Shown in pieces: positions 8,573 through 18,530 of a stretch of 64,000 nt of DNA; positions within the stretch are counted from its first letter, which is position 1; each line of letters starts with the position of its first letter. The stretch spans positions 1 to 64,000 of the forward strand of contig NZ_QARE02000011.1 in NCBI RefSeq assembly GCF_003052515.2, read 5' to 3'. Made by a program: the position numbers and the translations under genes. Below the pieces are notes generated by a model, which was not told where the DNA came from, searched no databases, and was given only the letters and a program-made list of their open reading frames with translations. This DNA comes from Pseudomonas sp. RIT409 (GTDB lineage: Bacteria; Pseudomonadota; Gammaproteobacteria; Pseudomonadales; Pseudomonadaceae).

Positions 8573-8659
8573 ATTCGTAAGACTCACTGTTTCGCTGGCC
8601 CTGATAACAATAACTCTCCAGCTGACGACTTCGAAAAAACGGACATTCTGGAGATTGAC

Positions 8660-10582
8660 ATGAAAAGCTGGTTCGCAAACATCAGCGTCAACACGAAACT
8701 GGCCCTTGGGTTCGGCATCGTTCTCGTTTTCACTGCCTTGCTGGCTCTCATCGGCTGGAACAGCCTGGGCAACATGACCTACCGCAGCGAGCGGGTGGCT
8801 GACATCACCAAGCTGGGTCAAAAACTCACCGACCTTCGCGTGACCCGACTGCAATACATGCTCAGCAGTGGCGACGAAACCGCCGCGCAAAGCGTCCAGA
8901 CGGCGCTGGATAACTACAAAGCCCAGCAGCAATTCCTGCTCACCACCTTCAGCAACCCGCTGAACGTGCCGGTGATCAAGGCGCTGAGCGATCAGATCAG
9001 CGCCTATCAAAATTCACTCAACAAAATGCGTGACGGCTATAGGCTCAGCGCCAAGGTCCGTGCCGACATGGGTGTGGACGCGGTGAAGGCGGCCGATCTG
9101 ATCGCCGCAATCACCGATGACGTGATGAAGCTCGACCCGAGCGACGAACGACGATTCGCGCAGTACCAGACCATCATCAAGGCCAAGGAAGACGTTATGC
9201 TGGTGCGCTACGAAGTGCGCGGCTACACCGGTAATGTCACGGCCAAGACCGAGGAAGCGGCTCAGCGTCAACTGGCAGCGGCCATCAGCGGGCTGGATCA
9301 GCTGAAGGCGACCTTCAGTGGCACCCAGGCCGATCGTCTCAAGCAACTGGAAGCGTCGCTGATCGGCTACCGCAACTCGGTACAAGGCTTCAAGGACGCT
9401 ACGGACAGCATCAATGCCGCCCGCGCCGAGATGACGGAAGAGCAGACGAACATCGTCAAGCTCAGCCAGCAATTGGTCGATATTCAGAACTCGCTGGGCG
9501 AGTCGGATACGCGCCAGGCACGTATGCTGCAGATTGGCGGCACCCTGCTGGCGCTGATCTTCGGCGCGCTGGCGGCGGTACTCATTACTCGCCAGATCAC
9601 CCGCCCCCTGCAAGAAACCCTGGCGGTGGTCGACCGAATTGCATCTGGGGACCTGACGCAGAACCTGGTTGTGACGCGCAAGGACGAGTTGGGTGTGTTG
9701 CAGCAAGGCATTCAGCGAATGGGCGCGACCCTGCGCGACCTGATCGGCGGCATTCGTGACAGCGTGACGCAGATCGCCAGCGCTGCTGAAGAACTGTCAG
9801 CGGTCACCGAACAGACCAGCGCTGGCGTGAACAGCCAGAAAGTCGAGACCGACCAGGTGGCCACCGCTATGCACGAAATGTCGGCCACCGTGCACGAGGT
9901 TGCGCGCAATGCCGAACAGGCCTCTGTCGCCGCCTCGGCCGCCGACACGGAAGCGCGCGCGGGTGACAAGGTGGTTGGCGAGGCGATCGCGCAGATCGAG
10001 AAACTGGCCACTGAAGTGATTCGCTCGACAGACGCCATGAGCGTGCTGGAAAACGAAAGCGACAAGATCGGCAAAGTCATGGACGTGATCAAGGCCGTGG
10101 CCGAGCAGACCAACCTGCTGGCTTTGAACGCCGCCATCGAGGCAGCCCGAGCGGGCGAAGCCGGACGTGGATTTGCCGTGGTGGCCGACGAAGTGCGCGG
10201 TCTGGCGCAACGCACCCAACAATCGACGGAAGAAATCGAAGGCCTGGTTGCGGCGCTGCAGAACGGCACACGTCAGGTGTCGGACATGATGCTCAGCAGC
10301 CGTAACCTGACCGACAGCAGCGTCGCGCTGACCCGCAAGGCGGGCACGTCGCTGGAAAGCATTACCCGAACGGTGTCGAACATCCAGGCGATGAACCAGC
10401 AGATCGCAGCCGCAGCCGAGCAGCAGAGCTCGGTGGCTGAAGAAATCAGCCGCAGCATCGTCAACGTTCGCGACGTGTCCGAACAGACCGCCGCCGCCAG
10501 CGAGGAAACCGCCGCGTCCAGCGTCGAGCTGGCCCGCCTGGGCAATCAACTGCAGATGCTGGTCAGCCACTTCAAGGTCTGA
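8660..10582 (+). CDS. Methyl-accepting chemotaxis protein with HBM sensor domain
   Basis: A 640-residue transmembrane chemoreceptor. TM1 is at about residues 11-33, a long helical periplasmic domain of about 250 residues follows, then TM2 near 290-312, HAMP ([20 protein letters not shown]) and a cytoplasmic signalling domain with the CheA/CheW-binding hairpin tip [19 protein letters not shown] near residue 490. Length and helical sensor match the helical bimodular (HBM) receptors such as P. putida McpS, which bind TCA-cycle intermediates; the ligand here is not proven. The start at 8660 follows GGAGATTGAC; an upstream in-frame extension is rejected. The last residues LVSHFKV lack a CheR-tethering pentapeptide. 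Confidence 0.93.
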   Translation: MKSWFANISVNTKLALGFGIVLVFTALLALIGWNSLGNMTYRSERVADITKLGQKLTDLRVTRLQYMLSSGDETAAQSVQTALDNYKAQQQFLLTTFSNPLNVPVIKALSDQISAYQNSLNKMRDGYRLSAKVRADMGVDAVKAADLIAAITDDVMKLDPSDERRFAQYQTIIKAKEDVMLVRYEVRGYTGNVTAKTEEAAQRQLAAAISGLDQLKATFSGTQADRLKQLEASLIGYRNSVQGFKDATDSINAARAEMTEEQTNIVKLSQQLVDIQNSLGESDTRQARMLQIGGTLLALIFGALAAVLITRQITRPLQETLAVVDRIASGDLTQNLVVTRKDELGVLQQGIQRMGATLRDLIGGIRDSVTQIASAAEELSAVTEQTSAGVNSQKVETDQVATAMHEMSATVHEVARNAEQASVAASAADTEARAGDKVVGEAIAQIEKLATEVIRSTDAMSVLENESDKIGKVMDVIKAVAEQTNLLALNAAIEAARAGEAGRGFAVVADEVRGLAQRTQQSTEEIEGLVAALQNGTRQVSDMMLSSRNLTDSSVALTRKAGTSLESITRTVSNIQAMNQQIAAAAEQQSSVAEEISRSIVNVRDVSEQTAAASEETAASSVELARLGNQLQMLVSHFKV

Positions 10583-10587
10583 TACGC

Positions 10588-10627
10588 AAAAGCCGCGTTC
10601 CGGGAGCTACCCGGACGCGGCTTTTTT
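10588..10627 (+). terminator. Intrinsic terminator of the HBM chemoreceptor gene
   Basis: AAAAGCCGCGT and ACGCGGCTTTTTT form a long stem with an inner CCGGG/CCCGG pairing, followed by a T run. It lies directly after the stop codon. Confidence 0.9.
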
Positions 10628-10731
10628 GCAACTTCACCTTCTTGCAGCAGCCCGGTCAGTCACCCTTCACGGATTAGAACCGAAGAAGAGGGTGGACTGG
10701 ATGCCCGCTCCCCCTTCACATCGCACAGGCC

Positions 10732-12048
10732 TCAGCCCGAAAGCTGATTGGCAAATTGCCCCACCGCGCTCACCACTTTTCGCGCGCCGTCCTGGATCTC
10801 CACGATCACCGAGCCCGCCTCACTGGCCAGTTCCAGTCCCTGCTGGGCCTGTTGCTTGCCATTGATGATCACGTTGACGGCCTGTTCGGCCAGTTGCTGG
10901 TTCTGTTGAACCACGCCCACGATTTCTTCAGTGGCTTTGCTGGTGCGCGAGGCCAACTGCCGGACTTCATCGGCAACCACTGCAAAGCCGCGCCCTTGCT
11001 CGCCGGCGCGCGCTGCTTCGATGGCCGCGTTGAGTGCCAGCAGGTTGGTCTGATCGGCAATGCTGCTGATGCTTTGAATGATCGAACCGATCAACTGCGA
11101 CTGTTTGTCCAACGCTGCAATGCGTTCGGCGGCCTGCTCCATGTGCCCGGCCAGCTCACGCAGCGCGTCGACGGTCTGACTGACCACGGCGGCCCCTTTC
11201 TGCGCGCTGCCGTCGGTTTGCTGAGAGGTACTGAAGGCGATGCTCGCCGCATCCGCGACTGCCATCTCGCGGTTAACCTGATCGGTGATGACGGTGGCGA
11301 ATTTCACCACCTTGTACAACCGGTCGTGAGCATCGGTGATCGGGTTGTAGGACGCTTCGAGCCAGACCTCACGGCCGCGGCTGTCGACGCGTTTGAAACG
11401 TCCGGTCACGAACTCGCCACGGCGTAACGTGTCCCAGAACGCTTCATACGCCGGCGAGTTGGACTCCACCGCGTCGCAGAACATGCGGTGGTGCTGACCT
11501 TGAATCTGCGCTAGCGAGTAGCCCATGGAGCCGAGAAAACGCTCGTTGGCCGTCAGCACTTCGCCGTCAAGATTGAACTCGATCACCGCGGTAGAACGCT
11601 GCAAGGCTTCGATCAGATTTTCATGTTCGCGGGAGTTTTCGATGGTGCGTGTGAGGTCACTGGAGTGGACGGTGAAATGCTTCACCACCCCGGCACTGTC
11701 ACGCACGGGCTGAACGATCGAGCGCAACCAGGCTTCCTGGCCGTTGCCTCGCATCAATCGCAGCGCGCCGCTGAGGTGCTCTCCCCGGCTGATTGCCGTT
11801 CTTACCCGATGATGGAAATCCAGGTTCATCACATGCGCAGGAACCAGTTCCTCGATGGAGCGCCCGACGAGGTCGGCGTTTCGATAATGCATTTCGTTTT
11901 CGAAATTACCGTTGACCGACTCGATACGACCTTGCGCGTCCAGGCGCATGCACAGCATCTCGCTGTCCAGACTGCTCCTCACCTGCTCTACGGAAGAAAG
12001 TTCTTCGCGCAGGGCAGCCAACTCTTGTTTTAGACGTTTATTGAACAT
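10732..12048 (-). CDS. Soluble PAS-PAS chemoreceptor, BdlA-like
   Basis: 438 residues and no transmembrane segment. A short N-terminal coiled coil (residues 1-28) leads into two PAS domains (about 30-135 and 150-255), then a short signalling domain with the hairpin tip [20 protein letters not shown] near residue 340. This PAS-PAS-MCP arrangement and length match BdlA of P. aeruginosa (about 417 residues), a cytosolic receptor needed for biofilm dispersion, and Aer-like energy sensors. The signalling domain lacks the long methylation helices of full-length receptors. It may sense redox state or oxygen via a PAS cofactor; that is inference. It converges on the HBM receptor gene. Confidence 0.85.
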   Translation of the reverse strand: MFNKRLKQELAALREELSSVEQVRSSLDSEMLCMRLDAQGRIESVNGNFENEMHYRNADLVGRSIEELVPAHVMNLDFHHRVRTAISRGEHLSGALRLMRGNGQEAWLRSIVQPVRDSAGVVKHFTVHSSDLTRTIENSREHENLIEALQRSTAVIEFNLDGEVLTANERFLGSMGYSLAQIQGQHHRMFCDAVESNSPAYEAFWDTLRRGEFVTGRFKRVDSRGREVWLEASYNPITDAHDRLYKVVKFATVITDQVNREMAVADAASIAFSTSQQTDGSAQKGAAVVSQTVDALRELAGHMEQAAERIAALDKQSQLIGSIIQSISSIADQTNLLALNAAIEAARAGEQGRGFAVVADEVRQLASRTSKATEEIVGVVQQNQQLAEQAVNVIINGKQQAQQGLELASEAGSVIVEIQDGARKVVSAVGQFANQLSG

Positions 12049-12088
12049 GAACGACGAGCTTCCGAAGAGGTGACGGGAATCGCCCTTA

Positions 12089-12115
12089 GCATCGGCCCTG
12101 CAGTAGCTTTCTTGA
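12089..12115 (-). promoter_or_regulatory. Sigma-28 (FliA)-type promoter of the PAS chemoreceptor
   Basis: Read on the minus strand: TCAAGAAA, an 11-base spacer, then GCCGATGC, about 40 bases before the start codon. The same -10 octamer stands upstream of the HBM receptor gene. Confidence 0.6.
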
Positions 12116-12298
12116 GGTGCGCCCCAGGCCAGCCGTCGTATTTCCCGGCAGGCAAACCGAGGGAAACCTCACCACGCCCTCGTGCTCATGATCGTGCCGA
12201 TTGTGCATAAAGGGATTTACACCTCCGACAATTGCCACATACTTGCCGGCGCCTTTTTTATTTCGTCAGCATCATTTTCAAAAGCCAAGGTCATCTTC

Positions 12299-13090
12299 AT
12301 GAAGAAAATTCTCCCCTACCTTCTGAGCGCCGCCATCACCTTCATCCCGTCGGCCTTCACGCAGGCCGCAACCCCGGTCGCGCCCGTTCAACTGATCGTC
12401 CTCAGCTCCGGTGGCATCATGGGTGCGTTCAAGGCGGTCTCGCCGGATTACGAACAACGCGTGGGCGTCAAACTTCAGGGCGAAGTCGCGCCGTCCATGG
12501 GCGCCACGCCGCAAGCCATCCCCAATCGCCTTGCCCGTAACGAACCTGCCGATGTGGTGCTGATGGTCGGGGCGGCGCTGGACAAGCTGATCAAGGACGG
12601 GCAGGTCGATCCGAAAACCCGCGTCGACCTGGGCAAATCCTACATCGCGATGGCCGTCAAGCACGGCGCGCCGCATCCGGACATCAGCACCATGGAAGCT
12701 TTCAAGCAGACCCTGCTCGACGCCAAGAGCATCGCGTATTCCGATAGCGCCAGCGGCGTGTACCTGTCACGGGTGCTGTTCAACCAGATGCACATTGCCG
12801 AACGCATTCAAGGCAAGAGCCGGATGATCCCGGCCACGCCGGTCGGTGAAGTGGTTGCCCGGGGTGATGCGGAAATCGGCTTTCAGCAATTGAGCGAACT
12901 CAAACCGGTGGAAGGTATCGACATCATTGGCCTGATCCCCGACCAGGCGCAGCAGATGACGCTGTATTCGGCCGGCGTGGTCGCCCGCAGCAAGCACCCG
13001 GAACAGGCCCGGCAATTTCTGGAATTTCTGAGTTCGTCTGCTGCGGCGCCCGCGATCAAGGCCAGCGGATTGGACCCGATCGCGAAGTGA
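12299..13090 (+). CDS. Periplasmic solute-binding protein, ModA-like
   Basis: A 263-residue type-2 periplasmic binding protein. The signal peptide MKKILPYLLSAAITFIPSAFTQAA is cut near residue 24. The mature part begins VQLIVLSSGGIMGAFKAVSPDYEQR and ends HPEQARQFLEFLSSSAAAPAIKASGLDP, the pattern of molybdate/extracellular solute-binding proteins (ModA superfamily). No ABC permease or ATPase is adjacent, so it is an orphan; the ligand could be an oxyanion or something else. An open frame starts earlier at 12182, but only the 12299 start gives the signal peptide. Confidence 0.8.
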   Translation: MKKILPYLLSAAITFIPSAFTQAATPVAPVQLIVLSSGGIMGAFKAVSPDYEQRVGVKLQGEVAPSMGATPQAIPNRLARNEPADVVLMVGAALDKLIKDGQVDPKTRVDLGKSYIAMAVKHGAPHPDISTMEAFKQTLLDAKSIAYSDSASGVYLSRVLFNQMHIAERIQGKSRMIPATPVGEVVARGDAEIGFQQLSELKPVEGIDIIGLIPDQAQQMTLYSAGVVARSKHPEQARQFLEFLSSSAAAPAIKASGLDPIAK

Positions 13091-13141
13091 GTCGGCGGCT
13101 GAGGCCGTTGGCGCGGTCTCTCCCTGGCGGCGCAGGCCGCC

Positions 13142-13609
13142 TCAGGTCAGATCCAGCTCGACCAATTCGCCCCGCACCGCGAGGCCATCGATGTGCAGGA
13201 TTCCCACCGTGATCGGCAGTTTGAATCGTCGCGGCCCGGCACTGCCGGGGTTGATGAACAACACGCCGTGCCGTAACGCTTGCAGCGGCTTGTGGGAATG
13301 CCCCGTGACCACCACGCCAATGTCGGGCGGCAATGTCTCAGGAACATCGGCCAAAATGTGGGTCACGTAGATCCCGACCGACCCGACACGCACGGTGGCC
13401 TCGAAGGGCACGCTTGCCGCCCAGGCATCGTCGGTGTCGTTGTTGCCGCGCACCACGGTCAGCGGGGCGATGTTCCTGAGCGCATCGAGGATCTCAGGCT
13501 TGCCGATGTCACCACCATGAATCAGGTGATCGCAGCCCCGCAATGCGTCGACCGCCTGGGGGCGAAGCAAGCCGTGGGTGTCCGAAATCAGGCCGACTTT
13601 CGTTGCCAT
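13142..13609 (-). CDS. Calcineurin-like metallophosphoesterase, YfcE family
   Basis: 155 residues, the usual size of the YfcE/MJ0936 group of small phosphodiesterases. Metal-binding motifs are in order: GLISDTHG, HGGDIG, RGNNDTDD, and VVTGHSHKP with the closing NPGSAGPRR. These bind two metal ions at the active site. Natural substrates are not established for this group. The gene sits three bases after the stop of the MFS transporter gene on the same strand, so the two are probably one transcript. Confidence 0.88.
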   Translation of the reverse strand: MATKVGLISDTHGLLRPQAVDALRGCDHLIHGGDIGKPEILDALRNIAPLTVVRGNNDTDDAWAASVPFEATVRVGSVGIYVTHILADVPETLPPDIGVVVTGHSHKPLQALRHGVLFINPGSAGPRRFKLPITVGILHIDGLAVRGELVELDLT

Positions 13610-13612
13610 CGC

Positions 13613-14818
13613 TCAACTCCCGCTCGCCGCCAGTGCCGCTTGGCGAGACTGCACACGCTTCATGCTGATCATCGCCAGCAATGCGACCAGTGCCACCAGC
13701 GTCGCAAAGAACTCGCCAACGTGGGGCAAGCCGAATGACCGGACGCTGAAACCGACCGCCACCACGGGCACCGAGATGGAGATATACAACACCACGAAAA
13801 ACGCCGACGTCACGGCCGCCTTCTGATGCGCAGGGCTGCAGGCGGTGACCGCGCCCATGCCCGCGCGCAGGATCATGCCCTGCCCGAGGCCCGCCAGCAG
13901 CCCCGCTCCCACCAACAGCAGCAACTGCGCCGTAGCAATGCTCAACCCCAGGCAGACCATGCCTGCGATCAACCCTGCGCAGCCCAGGGTCATATGCACG
14001 CCTTTGGGCAGCCATTGCAGCAACGCCTGCCCGAGGATCGACGCCACGAAAAACAAGCCGATCACTGCACCGATCAGGACCCCGCCCCGAACCTGCATGA
14101 TATGCATCATCACCGAGGGCACCATGCTGGTAAACAATCCCGCTACGCTGAACCCGGCCAGCCCCGCAATCGACGCCGAGATGAACACGCCACGCACCGA
14201 GGCGGGCACCGAAGGTTTCTGTATGGCCAGCTTGAGCCGTGGTGGGCGCTTTACCGTCTCGCGGATCACGGCAACGCCTAGCGCGGCCAGCACGAGCAGC
14301 GCGAGATGAACGTAGAAAATCAGATTCAGCGGGTCTTGCAGATATTGGGAGGTGAACCCTGCCAACAATGGGCCGACGCCCAGGCCCAGCATGTTCGCTG
14401 CAGTGGCCACCAGCGTGGCGTTCTTCCAGGTTTTAGGCGCCAGTTCGATCACGGCGACAGTGGCGGTCCCCGTCATGATGCCAGCGGAAAAACCGGAAAA
14501 CAGGCGCCCCAGCAGCAGGCCCCCGATCGAATCGGACAGTAGAAAAATCACCGCACTGAGCGCCCCCATGAACAACCCGGCGAGCAGCATGGGGCGCCGC
14601 CCCACTTGATCCGACCAACTGCCGACCGCCAACAAGGCCGCGATCACGCCTGCCGCGTAGATCGAAAAGATGATGGTCAGCCAACTCGCATCAAACCCCA
14701 GCCGCTGTTGATAAATCGCGTAAAGCGGGGTGGGCAGCGTCGTGCCCACCATGGCAATCAGCAGGGCAGCCGCCGCGATGAGGAAATCGCGTGAGGACGT
14801 TGAATCGGGCGAGGTCAT
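13613..14818 (-). CDS. Major facilitator superfamily transporter
   Basis: 401 residues with about twelve hydrophobic segments. The motif-A-like loop GSWSDQVGRRPMLL between helices 2 and 3 identifies the major facilitator fold. An aligned second half starts at about residue 205. The N-terminal TTLPTPLYAIYQQRLGFDASW resembles sugar-efflux and drug-exporter members, but the substrate and direction are not determined. The start at 14818 follows GGAGGGTTC. Divergent from the LacI-type regulator gene, with an operator-like palindrome between them, so it could also belong to that regulon. Confidence 0.85.
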   Translation of the reverse strand: MTSPDSTSSRDFLIAAAALLIAMVGTTLPTPLYAIYQQRLGFDASWLTIIFSIYAAGVIAALLAVGSWSDQVGRRPMLLAGLFMGALSAVIFLLSDSIGGLLLGRLFSGFSAGIMTGTATVAVIELAPKTWKNATLVATAANMLGLGVGPLLAGFTSQYLQDPLNLIFYVHLALLVLAALGVAVIRETVKRPPRLKLAIQKPSVPASVRGVFISASIAGLAGFSVAGLFTSMVPSVMMHIMQVRGGVLIGAVIGLFFVASILGQALLQWLPKGVHMTLGCAGLIAGMVCLGLSIATAQLLLLVGAGLLAGLGQGMILRAGMGAVTACSPAHQKAAVTSAFFVVLYISISVPVVAVGFSVRSFGLPHVGEFFATLVALVALLAMISMKRVQSRQAALAASGS

Positions 14819-14966
14819 GAACCCTCCATGAACGACAAAAAAGGACACACAGTATTGGTCAATTCGATACCGGGCGCCCTGAAAGTTCTGCGAAGGGTGA
14901 CCTGCTGCGCCTGAAACGGTGACCGAGCCCGGCGGACCAAGGCATGTGAGCGCCCGAAAAACCGAC

Positions 14967-14984
14967 AATGAAAACGTTAACATC
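14967..14984. promoter_or_regulatory. Candidate LacI-family operator between MFS and regulator genes
   Basis: AATGAAAAC/GTTAACATC is an imperfect palindrome centred on CpG, as is usual for LacI-family sites. It shares AATG-N4-CGTTAACAT with the site at 23302-23319. It lies 107 bases before the regulator start and 149 bases from the MFS start. Confidence 0.55.
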
Positions 14985-15090
14985 TGCAGCGTTCTACTGA
15001 GCCGTTCAACCTGTCATCGTGCTAGCCTTAGCCCTTTAAGCGTCCATGCGGCCCTGCCGATGACGTCTCGTTTCAAGGCGCCCGGAATTC

Positions 15091-16107
15091 ATGAGTAAAA
15101 AGACGCCCGTCACCATTTCCGACATTGCACGGCGAGTCAACATGACGCCGGTCACAGTGTCTCGTGCACTCAACAAACCTGACTTGGTCAAGCCTGCAAC
15201 CCTGGCGCGGATTCTGGAAGTGGCGCAGGAGTTGGACTATGTGCCCAACGCTTTCGCCCGCAGCCTGAAGCGCAGCGAAAGTCTGATCATCGGTGTGATT
15301 ACCGCGTCGGTGGATAACCCGTTCTACAGCGAAATGATCAAAGCCATCTCCCGTGAGGCGAAGAAGCACGGCTACACCATCATGCTGGTGGACACCGATG
15401 GCTCCGAGGAGTTGGAGCGCAAGGCAGTCGACACCCTGCTCAGCTATCGCGTGGCGGGCATCGTGTTGTCGCCGGTCTCGGACGAACCGGAATACCAGCC
15501 CAATTACCTTCATCGCTTGAGCAACGGCGACGTGCCCGTCGTGCAACTCGACCGCGCGCTGCACGGCAGCCCCTTCAGTCACGTGGTGCTCGACAACTAT
15601 CACAGCGGGCTCAAGGGTGCCCGCTATCTGCTGGCGCAAAGTCCAGACATGCGTCGACTGCTGGTGCTGACGGGGCCGGCCCACTCACGGATTTCCGAAG
15701 AGCGCCTCAAAGGCGTGAAAGCGGCGCTGGCCGAAAGTGGCAAAGCGGTGCAGTTGGACATTCGAGTCGGGGATTACACCCTCGAACCCTCTTACCAGAG
15801 CACACTGGACTACCTGCGCGACAACACCGCACCGGACGCGATCTTCGGCTTCAACCAGTTGATCACACTCGGTGCAATGCGGGCATTGCGAGACCGCGGC
15901 ATCGCCCACGACAGCCTGCCCATCTGCGGTATCGATCGCCTGCCCTTCGCGGATATTTTCGGCATCCCCATCGCATGTATCGCCCACGATGCCTCCCGGG
16001 CGGGAAGCAGTGCAGTCACGTTATTGCTCGAGCGTATTCAGGATCGCTACTTGCCCAAGGCGAAGGTGGTAATCGCAGGGGAGTTGGAGAACGGCACGGT
16101 CGGGTGA
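15091..16107 (+). CDS. LacI-family transcriptional regulator
   Basis: 338 residues. The N-terminal helix-turn-helix TISDIARRVNMTPVTVSRAL (residues 8-27) and the hinge region YVPNAFARSLKRSES are typical of LacI/GalR regulators. The rest is a periplasmic-binding-like sensor domain (from about residue 62, IIGVITASVDNPFYSEM). Such proteins usually repress sugar or polyol genes and release DNA when bound to the inducer. The convergent ABC/kinase/dehydrogenase operon is the obvious target; a shared palindrome upstream of both supports this. The C terminus EGELENGTVG-like segment is cut short just past the sensor domain, as normal for the family. Confidence 0.93.
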   Translation: MSKKTPVTISDIARRVNMTPVTVSRALNKPDLVKPATLARILEVAQELDYVPNAFARSLKRSESLIIGVITASVDNPFYSEMIKAISREAKKHGYTIMLVDTDGSEELERKAVDTLLSYRVAGIVLSPVSDEPEYQPNYLHRLSNGDVPVVQLDRALHGSPFSHVVLDNYHSGLKGARYLLAQSPDMRRLLVLTGPAHSRISEERLKGVKAALAESGKAVQLDIRVGDYTLEPSYQSTLDYLRDNTAPDAIFGFNQLITLGAMRALRDRGIAHDSLPICGIDRLPFADIFGIPIACIAHDASRAGSSAVTLLLERIQDRYLPKAKVVIAGELENGTVG

Positions 16108-16173
16108 GGTCACCGCGGAGCCGACGAGGGGCACGAGCATGCCCGCCTGCTGATCTGCCCCGCAGAGGTTATG

Positions 16174-16195
16174 GCCCCTCCCGGGTTTGAGGGGC
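16174..16195. terminator. Hairpin between the convergent regulator and SDR genes
   Basis: GCCCCTC and GAGGGGC form a seven-base stem with an eight-base loop. There is no T run on either strand, so it is a weak terminator candidate. Confidence 0.4.
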
Positions 16196-16207
16196 AGCTC
16201 CACAAGG

Positions 16208-16945
16208 TTATCGACTGGTGTAACCCCCATCGATGGGCAGCGTGACCCCACTGATCATCGAGGCCGCCTCGCTCAGCAGAAACAGAATCGGTGCCGCCAC
16301 TTCCGCTGTTTCAGCGAAACGGCCCAATGGAATGGCCGCCAGCGCCGGGTCGCGCTTGCTCGGCTCGCTCCAGGCCATCTGCGCCATGGGGGTGAGGGTA
16401 ACCGTGGGATTGACGCTGTTGACACGTATCCCGTACCGGCCCCACTCGCCGCATTGCACCCGCGTCATGGCATCCATCGCACCTTTCGACGCGCAGTAAC
16501 TCAGGTGGTCGTCCAGCGCCACCAGAGAGGCCTGACTCGAAACGTTGACGATGCTGCCTTTCACCCCGTCCCTGATCATGGCTTTCGCCACCTGCGCGGC
16601 AACCAGCGCCGAGGCACGGACGTTGACCGCCATGACCTGGTCGAACGCCAGTGCGCTGACCTCGGTGGCAGCTTCCAGAATGGAAATGCCAGCGCAATTG
16701 ACCAACCCGTGCATCGTGGGCAGATCATCGAGCGAAGCGCTCAGTTGCGCCTGATCCGCCATGTCCACCCGCAGGACCCGGCAACCCTGCCCTTCCAGTT
16801 TCTGCAAGGCGGCCGGATCACGGCCCATCCCGTACACCTCCGCGCCGCCGGCCAACAACTGCTGAACGACCTCCCAGCCGATGCCACTGCTGGCGCCGGT
16901 GACCAGCAACCGCTGGCCGCTGAAGTCAAAACGGACGTTACTCAC
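16208..16945 (-). CDS. Short-chain dehydrogenase, DCXR/L-xylulose-reductase-like
   Basis: 245 residues. The NAD(P)-binding motif is TGASSGIG (about residues 15-22), the NAG motif VNCAGIS, the catalytic serine in VNVSSQASL, and YCASK gives the catalytic Tyr and Lys. The C-terminal half (VNSVNPTVTLTPM, IPLGRFAE, TLPIDGGY) closely resembles the dicarbonyl/L-xylulose reductase branch, which interconverts a polyol and a ketose. The start is taken as GTG at 16945, seven bases after GGGAG and two bases after the kinase stop; the ATG just before it is followed at once by a stop. It is the last gene of the operon. Confidence 0.9.
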   Translation of the reverse strand: MSNVRFDFSGQRLLVTGASSGIGWEVVQQLLAGGAEVYGMGRDPAALQKLEGQGCRVLRVDMADQAQLSASLDDLPTMHGLVNCAGISILEAATEVSALAFDQVMAVNVRASALVAAQVAKAMIRDGVKGSIVNVSSQASLVALDDHLSYCASKGAMDAMTRVQCGEWGRYGIRVNSVNPTVTLTPMAQMAWSEPSKRDPALAAIPLGRFAETAEVAAPILFLLSEAASMISGVTLPIDGGYTSR

Positions 16946-16947
16946 AT

Positions 16948-18480
16948 TCACGCTCCCTGTAGACGATGCATGATGGGTTTGAGCGCCGGGTAAAGCGCCA
17001 CGTAATCGGCGAACAACCGCGAGTAGACGGCAACGTTTTCGGCTCGAGGTTCGGCTCGGCGCTCCAGTTGCACCCAGCCTTTGTGCACTTGGGCTTCGTC
17101 GACCAGCCCTACCGCGTGGGCCGCGAGAAGCGCCGCACCGAGTGCTGCCTCGACCTCCTGAACGATGGTGTACACGGGAAATTGGGTAACGTCGGCGATG
17201 ATCTGCATCCACAGGTCCGAGTGACTCGCGCCGCCGACAACAATCAAACGGGGATCCAGCGACCGCGCGCCTTTGGTGCCCGCTTCGATGTTGTGGCGCA
17301 GCGCGTAGGTGACGCCTTCGAGCACCGCACGGTAGAGATGAGTCCGGGTGTGATACAGGTTGAGGCCGACAAAACTGCCACTGGCTTTCGCGTCCCAGAC
17401 CGGACTGCGTTCACCCATCAGGTATGGCTGGAACAACACCCCGTCGCTGCCCGCCGGAATCTTCGTGGCGGCACGTTCCAGAATGGCGTGGCTGTCTTCG
17501 CCCGTCTCGCGGCTTTGGTTTTCTTCAGCCTGGCAGAACTGCTCGCGAAACCAACTGACGGACGCCCCGGCGGTGATTGCACCGCCAAAAATGTAAAGAT
17601 CGCTCGCGCCATTGAAGACGTGGGGAAAACTCACCAGCCCGTGACGCGCATCGACCTGCTGATTGAGGTAGCCCCAACACATGCTGGTGCCGATCATTGC
17701 GACATGGTTACCCGCCTCTGTGACACCTGCGGCGAAGGTCGCCATGGCCGCATCGACCCCACCGCCGAGCAAAGGAGTTCCGGCCTTCAGTCCAAGGCGC
17801 TCGGCCCATTCCGGCAGCAACCCAGCGACGACATCACCGGAATGCACCAGCCGCTCGGGCATCATCGCCCTGGGAATGCCCAGCGCATCCAGCATCTCGA
17901 CCGACCAACGCCTGGCCTCGATATCGTAGACACCGCCGATATTGCCCGCCGAACTGTGGTCCACCGCCAACTCACCGGTGAGGCAATAGTTGATGTAGCT
18001 GTTGGGTGGCAATAGGTAGCGGGTATCCGCCCAAACGTTCGGCTGTTGTTCCTTGAGCCAGAGCATCTTGGTGAAGCCGTAATAACTGTCCACCCCGTTC
18101 CCGGTAATCGCGTACAGGCGCTCAAGATCCACGTGAGCCCGAACCCACTCCACCTGCGCTTCGGCGCGCCGATCCATCCAGATCAGGCAGGGGTAGAGCG
18201 GCGTGATCTGCGCATCCACCGCAATGCCGGAACCGCCGTACAGGCTGCTGACACAGAGCGATTTGACACGGTCCTTCGGCACCTGGCTTTTAGCCATGCA
18301 AGCCGCGACGCACACCTCCACCGCATCGAGCCAGACTTGCGGCCACTGCTCGGCCCAACGCGGCTTGGGCGTATCGACCTTATACGCGTGGCTGTGCTGC
18401 GCGACGATTCGCCCCTCGGCATCGACCAGCAATGCCTTGGTGCTCTGGGTGCCGATGTCGACCCCGATGACGTATTCCAT
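16948..18480 (-). CDS. FGGY-family carbohydrate kinase
   Basis: 510 residues, the normal size of the family. The N-terminal phosphate-binding segment YVIGVDIGTQSTKALLVD (residues 3-20) and the C-terminal ADP-binding VVGGASHSDLWMQIIADV (about 415-432) frame two ribonuclease-H-like domains. The catalytic aspartate is expected in GGVDAAMATFAAG. FGGY kinases phosphorylate C3 to C7 sugars; xylulose, ribulose or erythritol kinases are the nearest alternatives. Placed between two dehydrogenase genes, it most likely phosphorylates the ketose they produce. The start at 18480 gives the family N terminus. Confidence 0.9.
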   Translation of the reverse strand: MEYVIGVDIGTQSTKALLVDAEGRIVAQHSHAYKVDTPKPRWAEQWPQVWLDAVEVCVAACMAKSQVPKDRVKSLCVSSLYGGSGIAVDAQITPLYPCLIWMDRRAEAQVEWVRAHVDLERLYAITGNGVDSYYGFTKMLWLKEQQPNVWADTRYLLPPNSYINYCLTGELAVDHSSAGNIGGVYDIEARRWSVEMLDALGIPRAMMPERLVHSGDVVAGLLPEWAERLGLKAGTPLLGGGVDAAMATFAAGVTEAGNHVAMIGTSMCWGYLNQQVDARHGLVSFPHVFNGASDLYIFGGAITAGASVSWFREQFCQAEENQSRETGEDSHAILERAATKIPAGSDGVLFQPYLMGERSPVWDAKASGSFVGLNLYHTRTHLYRAVLEGVTYALRHNIEAGTKGARSLDPRLIVVGGASHSDLWMQIIADVTQFPVYTIVQEVEAALGAALLAAHAVGLVDEAQVHKGWVQLERRAEPRAENVAVYSRLFADYVALYPALKPIMHRLQGA

Positions 18481-18530
18481 CTTCACCCGCTCTCTTGTTA
18501 GGGGATCAGCCACAGGCGCCGGGCTGTCCG

